Source of the DNA: Candidatus Parcubacteria bacterium
GTDB taxonomy: Bacteria; Patescibacteriota; Minisyncoccia; Phycocordibacterales; Zambryskibacteraceae
Reading direction: 5' to 3'
Length of the DNA stretch: 5,155 nt
NCBI GenBank assembly: GCA_019661845.1
Contig: JAIFWL010000028.1
Span: 1 to 5,155, forward strand
Shown here: in pieces, positions 1 to 4,340 of the stretch
Layout: every line of letters starts with the position of its first letter
Numbering within the stretch: position 1 is the first letter of the stretch
The notes under the pieces: model-generated
Told to the model about the DNA's origin: nothing
The model's database searches: none
Seen by the model: only the letters and a program-made list of their open reading frames with translations
Program-made: the position numbers and the translations under genes

Positions 1-504
1 GGAGGGCACAAAGCATCTGAAGTTAAATTTCAGAGTTATCTTTCTAAACAACCAATAAGTATAGTGATTATAAATGGTCATGGGGGACCATCAGAGGTTG
101 CTGGTAAAAATAATGAAATAATTTTATCTACAACTAATGGGTGTGATCTGTTGAAAGGGAAAAAGGTCTTTATTCGAGCCTGTGATGCTGGCACAGCGCT
201 TGGTCCAGCACTAATGAAAGCAGGGGCACAGGGTTTTATAGGGTATTCTCAGCCATTCATATTTGCTCGAGATCCTGATTCCCTACATACTCCACTCACT
301 GATGAATATGCTGCTCCCGTTTTGGAATGCTCTAATCAAGTAGGAATTTCCTTGATAAAAGGGAAAAATATTTATGAGGCCCAGCAAGAAAGCCTGAGTA
401 AGTACAGGGAAACCATAGATAAATTTTCTAATAGTAAAACAGCCCATACCTTTATCCTACCCTTCTTATTGTGGAACATGAGCTGCCAAATCTGTTATTG
501 CTAG
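1..504 (+). CDS. Caspase-like / CHAT-type cysteine peptidase-fold protein, 5' partial
   Basis: The reading frame is open from base 1, so the N-terminus lies outside the window; the GTG at 64 falls inside a core beta strand and is not a credible start. Of the 167 visible residues, the strand-like ISIVIINGHGG (19-29) ends in His27. After a short insert, KKVFIRACDAG (54-64) carries Cys61, followed by ALMKAGAQGFIGYS. A hydrophobic strand then NGHG, and a second strand then ACxxG, is the His/Cys dyad arrangement of clan CD peptidases (caspase, CHAT, C25-like). From family knowledge these cut proteins after specific residues, often in signalling or defence, but the substrate and subfamily cannot be read here. 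The C-terminus ends in a hydrophobic stretch and a Cys-rich tail (SCQICYC). Lysine is AAA in 11 of 13 codons, unlike every gene to its right, suggesting transfer or low expression. The fold call is fairly sure; peptidase activity is inferred. Confidence 0.65.
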   Translation, partial: GGHKASEVKFQSYLSKQPISIVIINGHGGPSEVAGKNNEIILSTTNGCDLLKGKKVFIRACDAGTALGPALMKAGAQGFIGYSQPFIFARDPDSLHTPLTDEYAAPVLECSNQVGISLIKGKNIYEAQQESLSKYRETIDKFSNSKTAHTFILPFLLWNMSCQICYC

Positions 505-506
505 CT

Positions 507-538
507 TTCAATAGAGTTTCTATTGGGCTTTTCTTTTT
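507..538 (+). terminator. Rho-independent terminator after the caspase-like gene
   Basis: A perfect 7-bp stem, CAATAGA (509-515) with TCTATTG (519-525) and loop GTT, can be lengthened by two T-G pairs (507-508 with 526-527). It is followed by a T-rich run (529-538, CTTTTCTTTTTA context). It starts three bases after the stop codon. The stem is AT-rich and so only moderately stable, but position and T-tract fit termination of the upstream gene. Confidence 0.65.
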
Positions 539-550
539 ATCTACACAGAC

Positions 551-563
551 TACAATACGTTCA
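551..563 (+). promoter_or_regulatory. -10 box placed for leaderless transcription
   Basis: TACAAT (551-556) matches the sigma-70 -10 consensus at five of six bases and lies six bases before the ATG at 563. Transcription normally starts about seven bases after the -10 box, which would put the first base of the mRNA at or next to the A of the ATG. No good -35 is visible at 16-18 bases spacing; that region is the T-tract of the preceding terminator. There is no Shine-Dalgarno sequence, which agrees with a leaderless message. Confidence 0.5.
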
Positions 564-1141
564 TGATCAAGTCTGTTGCACATATCTTCGGCGGGGAAGC
601 GAAGGTGAAGATTATGCGCCTTTTCATCTTTAACCCCAATCTCGCCTACACTTCGGCCGAAGTGGTGAGTCGTGCTAAGGCCTCTTCCTCAGTTGTCCGC
701 CGAGAGCTCAATAGCCTTATCCAGGCAGGGCTTATTAAGAAGCGTGGCAAGAGCTACCAACTCAACAAGGCCTACCGCTTCCTACCTGCCATCTCCAACT
801 TCCTCATAGATGCGAACCCCTTTTCCGAGAAGGAGATTGTAAGGAGGATTTCTACCGCTGGGAATATGAAGCTCATCCTTATTTCTGGCGTTTTCCTTCG
901 AGATCCAGACTCTAGAGTCGACATTCTAATAGTGGGGGATCACATTAAGCATAGTAAGCTCGTAGCTGTCATGAGTGCCATTGAGGCTGAGCTGGGGAAG
1001 GAGCTCCGTTACGCCGTCTTCGACACTAGTGACTTCCAGTACCGCCTAGGTATATACGACAAGCTCATCCGCGACATCCTCGACTCCCACCACGAGAAGA
1101 TTCTTAACAAGCTTGGCCTAGAAACAGTGAAAAAAGCTTGA
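563..1141 (+). CDS. Winged-helix protein with degenerate nucleotidyltransferase (MNT-like) domain, putative regulator
   Basis: The 192-residue protein has two parts. Residues about 5-70 form a winged helix-turn-helix of ArsR/MarR type: VKIMRLFIFNPN, then YTSAEVVSRAKASSSVVRREL as the helix-turn-helix, then LIQAGLIKKRGKSYQLN as recognition helix end and wing. Residues about 100-185 resemble the MNT/pol-beta nucleotidyltransferase fold: LILISGVFLRDPDSRVDILIVGD, an acidic helix (LVAVMSAIEAELGKEL), a strand (LRYAVFD) and FQYRLGIYDKLIRDIL. Active enzymes carry GS and a D-x-D pair in the first segment; here Ser-Gly-Val replaces GS and Arg118-Val-Asp120 replaces D-x-D, so catalysis is probably lost. 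Similar fusions are known in archaea and Patescibacteria as putative transcription regulators; the target is unknown. ATG 563 is the first start in frame that keeps the whole winged helix and fits the -10 box. Lysine is AAG in 16 of 18 codons. Confidence 0.75.
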   Translation: MIKSVAHIFGGEAKVKIMRLFIFNPNLAYTSAEVVSRAKASSSVVRRELNSLIQAGLIKKRGKSYQLNKAYRFLPAISNFLIDANPFSEKEIVRRISTAGNMKLILISGVFLRDPDSRVDILIVGDHIKHSKLVAVMSAIEAELGKELRYAVFDTSDFQYRLGIYDKLIRDILDSHHEKILNKLGLETVKKA

Positions 1142-1147
1142 TCCTGC

Positions 1148-1156
1148 TTATCCACA
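1148..1156 (+). promoter_or_regulatory. DnaA-box-like 9-mer TTATCCACA
   Basis: TTATCCACA is an exact match to the high-affinity DnaA box (TTATNCACA). It lies in the intergenic gap, seven bases after the stop of the winged-helix gene and about 40 bases before the next -10 box. I see no second box or AT-rich unwinding element beside it, so this is not an origin on present evidence; a single 9-mer can occur by chance. Confidence 0.35.
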
Positions 1157-1196
1157 GAATACTCTTAATCCTGAAATTACCTTTGTTCTAGCGGTG

Positions 1197-1202
1197 TATA
1201 AT
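1197..1202 (+). promoter_or_regulatory. Consensus -10 box (TATAAT) of the membrane-protein gene
   Basis: TATAAT is a perfect -10 hexamer, 71 bases before the ATG at 1274. No consensus -35 lies at 16-18 bases spacing; the nearest partial matches, AATTAC (1175-1180, spacing 16) and CTGAAA (1171-1176, spacing 20), are weak. Transcription would start near 1208-1210 and give a leader of about 65 bases. Confidence 0.6.
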
Positions 1203-1236
1203 GTTTACATACCCCTTTAAGAGTGGTAATTAGCAG

Positions 1237-1273
1237 CTTAAGTGCATTTGCACGGATATTCAGTTAAGAATAT
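1237..1273 (+). promoter_or_regulatory. Structured 5' leader with two hairpins, one abutting the start codon
   Basis: Two perfect inverted repeats are visible. GTGC-ATTT-GCAC lies at 1242-1253. ATATTC (1256-1261) pairs with GAATAT (1268-1273) around loop AGTTAA, ending at the base just before ATG 1274 and covering the place where a ribosome binding site would be. A third pairing, CTTAA (1237-1241) with TTAAG (1264-1268), would enclose the first hairpin and exclude the second. No Shine-Dalgarno sequence is present. It could control translation as an RNA, or one repeat could be a DNA operator; function is inferred. Confidence 0.4.
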
Positions 1274-1969
1274 ATGTTATTACAAACATGGAGCAATGTT
1301 CTGACTCTCTCCTTCCAGAATCTCTGGATTGGAGTAGTCAACTTTGTCCCGAATCTTGTTATCGCTATCGTTATTCTCGTCCTCGGGTGGCTCGTCGGAG
1401 CACTCTTGGGTAGGGCTGTGGCTCAGGTCTTCAGAGCTTTGAAGGTTGATGAAGCTCTTAGACGTGCTGGTTTCGATTCCTTTGTCCGCCGTGGCGGCAT
1501 CGATCTCGACTCAGGAGCATTCATCGGAGCTCTTGTTAAGTGGTTCGTAATCGTTATCTTCTTGGTAGCAGCATTTGATGTCTTGGGTCTAACCCAGGTC
1601 AATCTCTTCCTCCAGGAAGTCGTTCTTGGTTACTTGCCTCGCGTCTTGGCCGCTGCACTCGTCCTCTTGGTCGCTGGTGTGATCGGAGATGTTACGGGTC
1701 GCGTAGTGGTTACCGCTGCAAGGACTGCTGGCGTGCATTCAGCACACTTCGCTGGTGCTATTGCTAAGTGGGCTATCTGGATCTTCGCGATCCTTGTTGC
1801 CCTCTCCCAGCTCGGCATTGCGGCTGCTTTCAGCCAAACTCTCTTTACCGGCATTGTTATCGCTATCTCCTTGGCCTTGGGTCTCTCCTTCGGCCTTGGT
1901 GGTCAGGAACAAGCTGGTCGTTTCCTAGAGCGCCTTCGTGGTGAGATGAGTGGCCGTCACAACGGTTAA
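1274..1969 (+). CDS. Conserved-TM-helix (MscS-related) membrane protein without the MscS beta domain
   Basis: A 231-residue integral membrane protein. Likely membrane segments are residues about 20-45, 84-106, 120-140, 161-181 and 187-209. Two internal repeats are visible: VPNLVIAIVILVLGWLVGALLGR leading to FIGALVKWFVIVIFLVAAFDVLGL, and LPRVLAAALVLLVAGVIGDVTGR leading to FAGAIAKWAIWIFAILVALSQLGI. This is the arrangement of the conserved TM helix repeat family, relatives of the small-conductance mechanosensitive channels. The last helix, Gly/Ala-rich (ISLALGLSFGLGGQEQAGRF, 198-217), resembles the pore helix of MscS, but the protein ends about 14 residues later, where MscS continues into its beta and alpha/beta domains. 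A role in osmotic response or membrane transport is plausible but not shown. ATG 1274 is the only good start: an in-frame TAA sits at 1265. It has no Shine-Dalgarno sequence, has its own promoter, and is closed by a strong terminator. Confidence 0.75.
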   Translation: MLLQTWSNVLTLSFQNLWIGVVNFVPNLVIAIVILVLGWLVGALLGRAVAQVFRALKVDEALRRAGFDSFVRRGGIDLDSGAFIGALVKWFVIVIFLVAAFDVLGLTQVNLFLQEVVLGYLPRVLAAALVLLVAGVIGDVTGRVVVTAARTAGVHSAHFAGAIAKWAIWIFAILVALSQLGIAAAFSQTLFTGIVIAISLALGLSFGLGGQEQAGRFLERLRGEMSGRHNG

Positions 1970-1973
1970 CTCC

Positions 1974-1999
1974 GAGGGATTAGGCTAGATAATACCCTC
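1974..1999 (+). repeat. Hairpin upstream of the terminator
   Basis: GAGGG-A-TTA (1974-1982) pairs with TAA-T-CCCTC (1990-1999), giving nine base pairs with one bulged A (1994) around a seven-base loop. It starts five bases after the membrane-protein stop codon and ends five bases before the main terminator stem. It has no T-tract of its own and may protect the 3' end of the transcript; that role is inferred. Confidence 0.45.
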
Positions 2000-2004
2000 A
2001 AATG

Positions 2005-2032
2005 CAAAAGCCCCGCTCCCGCGGGGCTTTTG
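2005..2032 (+). terminator. Strong rho-independent terminator, symmetrical
   Basis: A perfect 12-bp stem, CAAAAGCCCCGC (2005-2016) with GCGGGGCTTTTG (2021-2032), closes a TCCC loop. The GC-rich core is flanked by an A run on the left and a T run on the right, so it could stop transcription from both directions. It separates the membrane-protein gene from the ribosomal operon, whose -35 box begins only three bases after it. Confidence 0.9.
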
Positions 2033-2034
2033 AG

Positions 2035-2066
2035 TTGACTTAGAGCCACGATTTATATACTATAAC
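2035..2066 (+). promoter_or_regulatory. Promoter of the ribosomal protein operon
   Basis: TTGACT (2035-2040) matches the -35 consensus at five of six bases. Downstream, three overlapping -10 candidates lie in the run TATACTATAAC: TATACT (2056-2061, spacing 15), TACTAT (2058-2063, spacing 17) and TATAAC (2061-2066, spacing 20). The 17-base spacing is ideal although its hexamer matches only four of six; the exact -10 is uncertain. Transcription should start near 2068-2072, giving a leader of about 30 bases before rpsS. Confidence 0.65.
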
Positions 2067-2071
2067 TCCGC

Positions 2072-2088
2072 AAGCTCGCTCAGAGCTT
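2072..2088 (+). promoter_or_regulatory. Hairpin at the 5' end of the ribosomal operon mRNA
   Basis: AAGCTC (2072-2077) pairs perfectly with GAGCTT (2083-2088) around loop GCTCA. It lies at or within a few bases of the predicted transcript start and 11 bases before ATG 2100; the bases between are U-rich (CTTTATTTCTG) and hold no ribosome binding site. It could protect the mRNA end or be a binding site for an operon product, as in other ribosomal operons; neither is shown. Confidence 0.4.
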
Positions 2089-2099
2089 CTTTATTTCTG

Positions 2100-2441
2100 A
2101 TGACTCGATCATCCCTTAAAGGTCCATATGTTGACCCTCGCGTTCTGAAGAAGGTTGAGGGTAGGAAGCCGTCTGAAACCGGGGTTATTAAGACCTGGAG
2201 CAGAGCATGCCAGATTGCACCTGAAATGGTGGGATTCACCTTCGGCGTACACAATGGCAGAGATCATATAGAGGTATTCGTCACCGAGGACATGGTTGGC
2301 CACCGCCTCGGTGAATTTGCGCTTACTCGTAAGTTCGTTCGTCACGGTGGTAAGATGCAGAAGGATCTTGAGAGTAAGCAGAAGGAGACTGAGATCGCTG
2401 CAGCCAAGGCCGCTAAGGGTGGAACAGACAGCAAGAAGTAA
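2100..2441 (+). CDS. rpsS: 30S ribosomal protein S19
   Basis: S19 binds 16S rRNA in the head of the small subunit together with S13, near the A-site finger contact. Family signatures are clear: [10 protein letters not shown] (3-12), [16 protein letters not shown] (30-45), [28 protein letters not shown] (50-77). The protein is 113 residues, about 20 longer than the usual 92; the extra part (from about residue 90) is a charged Lys/Glu/Ala-rich tail ([16 protein letters not shown] region) that looks disordered or helical. It is the first gene of the operon, about 30 bases after the predicted transcript start, with no Shine-Dalgarno sequence. ATG 2100 is fixed by the MTRS start, which matches the family. 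Confidence 0.97.
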   Translation: MTRSSLKGPYVDPRVLKKVEGRKPSETGVIKTWSRACQIAPEMVGFTFGVHNGRDHIEVFVTEDMVGHRLGEFALTRKFVRHGGKMQKDLESKQKETEIAAAKAAKGGTDSKK

Positions 2442-2470
2442 CCAACAACCGACAACTAACAACCTACAAA
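2442..2470 (+). promoter_or_regulatory. A/C-rich unstructured spacer before rplV
   Basis: The 29 bases between rpsS and rplV are nearly all A and C, with one G and two T. The heptamer AACAACC occurs twice (2444-2450 and 2458-2464). Such a stretch cannot fold and has no Shine-Dalgarno sequence. From general knowledge, CA-rich unstructured leaders can enhance translation start; this use here is inferred. Confidence 0.4.
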
Positions 2471-2815
2471 ATGGCTGAAGCTAAGGCACATCTCAAGAAC
2501 TACCGACAATCTCCTCGCAAGGTGAGATTGGTTGCTTCCGCTGTGCGTGGTAAGACTCCAGCACAAGCTATCGATATCCTCGCCTTTACTGCTAAGCGCG
2601 CAGCTACTCCTCTACAGAAGCTCGTCGCCTCAGCTCTAGCCAATGCGAAGAATCTTGAGATGCCAGTTGAGAACTTGGTCATCAAGGCACTTACAGTAGA
2701 TGAGGGCGCTACTCTCTACCGTCGTCGCTCACGCTCTAGAGGTATGGCGAACCCTATTAGGAAGCGCACAAGTCACGTCACCATCATTTTGAAGGAGAAG
2801 GCAACCAAGAAATAA
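2471..2815 (+). CDS. rplV: 50S ribosomal protein L22
   Basis: L22 binds 23S rRNA and sends a long beta hairpin into the wall of the peptide exit tunnel. The 114-residue protein has the usual length and motifs: LKNYRQSPRKVRLVASAVRGK (8-28), the helix QAIDILAFTAKRAATPLQKLVASALANA, and the tunnel loop VDEGATLYRRRSRSRGMANPIRKRTSHVTIIL (about 76-107), where RKRTSHVTI is the return strand. It lies 29 bases after rpsS, the longest spacer in the operon, and one base before rpsC. No ribosome binding site is visible. Confidence 0.97.
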   Translation: MAEAKAHLKNYRQSPRKVRLVASAVRGKTPAQAIDILAFTAKRAATPLQKLVASALANAKNLEMPVENLVIKALTVDEGATLYRRRSRSRGMANPIRKRTSHVTIILKEKATKK

Positions 2816-2816
2816 C

Positions 2817-3470
2817 ATGACACATACAGTACATCCATATTCACATCGCCTTGGCATCCTTAGAGACTGGAAGAGTCGCTGGTTCTCGCCGAAGGGAAGT
2901 TACAAGAAGCATCTTCGTGGAGATGTTTTGATTAGACAATTTTTAGAGAAGAGGCTTAAAGGATTTTTCATTGCAGATATTGAGATTGAGCGTAGTGCTA
3001 AGGCCCTCCGTGTGATCGTAAGCTCCTCTCGCCCAGGTATGATCATTGGCCGACAAGGAGATGGCGCAGAGGCTTTGAGGAAGGAGATTAAGAAGTTACT
3101 TGAGAAGCATGACCTTTTAGATAATAAAGTAGATCTCAAACTTGATATTAAGGAAGTGAAGAGTGCTGAGAGTAATGCCGCTATCGTTTCCCAGATGGTA
3201 GCCGAAGCATTGGAGAAGAGATTGCCATTCCGCCGAGCTATGAAGCAGACTCTAGAGAAGGTGATGGCGAACCGCGATGTCTTAGGTGCGAAGATTGTAC
3301 TCTCAGGTATGATCGGTGGAGGCATGGCTCGTACTGAAACTCAGAAGAAGGGACGCATCCCACTCCAAACTCTTCGTGCCGATGTAGACTACGCTACAAG
3401 TGTGGCCAACATGCCTCTCGGCACAGTGGGAGTGAAGGTCTGGATCTACAAGGGTGATATCTTTAACTAA
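2817..3470 (+). CDS. rpsC: 30S ribosomal protein S3
   Basis: S3 sits at the mRNA entry of the small subunit and takes part in mRNA unwinding. The protein is 217 residues (233 in E. coli). The start MTHTVHPYSHRLGILRDWKS is the conserved N-terminus with a substitution pattern common in Patescibacteria. A type 2 KH domain covers about residues 38-110, with the RNA-binding loop GMIIGRQG at 74-81. The C-terminal S3 domain follows, with SGMIGGGMARTE (163-174), GRIPLQTLRADVDYA (179-193) and GVKVWIYKGD (205-214). The basic C-terminal tail found in longer homologues is absent. ATG 2817 lies one base after the rplV stop; the AAGGAG at 2792 is too far upstream to serve, so coupled reinitiation is likely. 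Confidence 0.97.
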   Translation: MTHTVHPYSHRLGILRDWKSRWFSPKGSYKKHLRGDVLIRQFLEKRLKGFFIADIEIERSAKALRVIVSSSRPGMIIGRQGDGAEALRKEIKKLLEKHDLLDNKVDLKLDIKEVKSAESNAAIVSQMVAEALEKRLPFRRAMKQTLEKVMANRDVLGAKIVLSGMIGGGMARTETQKKGRIPLQTLRADVDYATSVANMPLGTVGVKVWIYKGDIFN

Positions 3471-3476
3471 ACGCAT

Positions 3477-3896
3477 ATGTTATTCCCTAAGAAAGTTAAA
3501 TATAGGAAGTGGCAGACTATGCGTAGGAATCCTAAGCGAGTGGGTGCCGCTACCCGCGGAGTAACAGTAGCCTTCGGCTCCTTCGGTCTTAAGGCTATGG
3601 CCGATGCTCGCATCCGCTCAAACCAGATCGAGGCCGCTCGTAAGGTTCTCTCACGTTCAGTGGGCAAGGCAGGAAGACTCTGGATCAGAATCTTCCCAGA
3701 CATGCCTTATACCAAGAAGCCAGCGGAAGTGAAGCTTGGTAAGGGTAAGGGAGACCTTGAGGGCTATGTAGCCCCAGTCCTTCCGGGCCGTATCCTCTTT
3801 GAAGTGGATGGCATTGCTGAGAAGGAGGCTCGGGAGGCCTTGAGGAAAGCGGGGACCAAACTTCCTCTTAAGACTAGAGTAGTAGCTCGAGAATAA
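3477..3896 (+). CDS. rplP: 50S ribosomal protein L16
   Basis: L16 contacts the A-site tRNA elbow and the base of the central protuberance and is needed for the peptidyl transferase region to fold. The 139-residue protein shows MLFPKKVKYRKW (1-12), ATRGVTVAFGSFGLKAM (25-41), RIRSNQIEAARKVLSR (45-60), LWIRIFPDMPYTKKPAE (68-84), the GKGKG loop (88-92) and PGRILFEVDG (103-112). The N-terminal part (about 13-24, QTMRRNPKRVGA) diverges from the common HRGRMKG type while staying strongly basic. It follows rpsC by six bases and precedes rpmC by two. Confidence 0.97.
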   Translation: MLFPKKVKYRKWQTMRRNPKRVGAATRGVTVAFGSFGLKAMADARIRSNQIEAARKVLSRSVGKAGRLWIRIFPDMPYTKKPAEVKLGKGKGDLEGYVAPVLPGRILFEVDGIAEKEAREALRKAGTKLPLKTRVVARE

Positions 3897-3898
3897 AT

Positions 3899-4087
3899 AT
3901 GAAAAAGACCATTTACAAAGGCCAGTCGACACAAGAATTATCCAAGGCGCTCTACGAGCAGCGTGAGGTTCTACGTAATTTCCGCTTCGGCGCTTCTGGT
4001 TCTAAGACTAGAAATGTTAAAGAAGGTCATACTGCTAAGAAGGAGATTGCCCGCATCATGACTGAGCTCAACGCTCACAAGCAATAA
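3899..4087 (+). CDS. rpmC: 50S ribosomal protein L29
   Basis: L29 is a two-helix protein near the peptide exit tunnel that forms part of the docking site for trigger factor and SRP. The 62 residues have the family length. STQELSKALYEQREVLRNFRFG (10-31) is the first helix with the conserved LRxFRF-like end, and TAKKEIARIMTELN (45-58) is the second, matching the usual RRxIARxxTxL. The loop between (ASGSKTRNVKEGH) differs from the common sequence. It lies between rplP and rpsQ as in most bacteria, two bases after the former and one before the latter. Confidence 0.92.
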   Translation: MKKTIYKGQSTQELSKALYEQREVLRNFRFGASGSKTRNVKEGHTAKKEIARIMTELNAHKQ

Positions 4088-4088
4088 T

Positions 4089-4331
4089 ATGAACAAAGTA
4101 AAAGAAACAAAGTCGAAGATTCTCTCCGGTACTGTCGTCTCTGACAAGATGAAGGATACTATTGTCGTACTTGTCGAAAGTTACGAGAAGCATCCTAAGT
4201 ACGAGAAGTACATAAGAAGGAGTAAGAAGTTCCATGCTCACGATGCTGGCAATACCAAGAAGGTGGGGGAGAAGGTGAGTATCAAGGAATGTGCTCCGAT
4301 TTCAAAAAATAAGCACTTTGTAGTAGTATAA
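4089..4331 (+). CDS. rpsQ: 30S ribosomal protein S17
   Basis: S17 is a primary 16S rRNA-binding protein of the small subunit body, an OB-fold barrel. At 80 residues it has the normal size. Family motifs are SGTVVSDKMKDTIVVLVE (13-30), KHPKYEKYIRRSKKFHAHD (34-52, the long rRNA-binding loop) and VGEKVSIKECAPISKNKHFVVV (59-80). The chain stops immediately after the last barrel strand, without the basic C-terminal tail many homologues have. It starts one base after the rpmC stop, without a ribosome binding site. Confidence 0.97.
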   Translation: MNKVKETKSKILSGTVVSDKMKDTIVVLVESYEKHPKYEKYIRRSKKFHAHDAGNTKKVGEKVSIKECAPISKNKHFVVV

Positions 4332-4340
4332 CCACTCCCT

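Noticed and set aside
64..66. GTG as the start of the caspase-like gene
   Set aside because: The frame is open upstream to base 1 and the GTG lies within the hydrophobic strand that leads to the dyad His, so starting there would break the fold; no binding site precedes it.
1148..1260. Replication origin in the gap between the winged-helix and membrane-protein genes
   Set aside because: Only one DnaA box is seen; there is no box cluster, no long AT-rich unwinding region and no dnaA or dnaN gene nearby.
1630..1854. Open frame of 74 codons on the minus strand inside the membrane-protein gene
   Set aside because: Its Ala/Thr/Lys-rich sequence is the mirror of the hydrophobic helix codons; no independent support.
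2109..2462. Open frame of 117 codons on the minus strand opposite rpsS
   Set aside because: It lies antisense to a certain S19 gene, has no recognisable domain, and its hydrophobic N-terminus is only the complement of the A/C-rich spacer.
2442..2470. CRISPR or tandem repeat array in the CAAC-rich spacer
   Set aside because: Only two copies of a seven-base word occur in 29 bases, with no spacers and no cas genes.
2900..3325. Open frame of 141 codons on the minus strand opposite rpsC
   Set aside because: It is fully antisense to a clear S3 gene and encodes a low-complexity Ser/Leu/Arg-rich sequence typical of a shadow frame.
3467..3932. Two minus-strand open frames (78 and 91 codons) opposite rplP
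   Set aside because: Both are antisense to a certain L16 gene with no domain, no start signal and no neighbours to support them.
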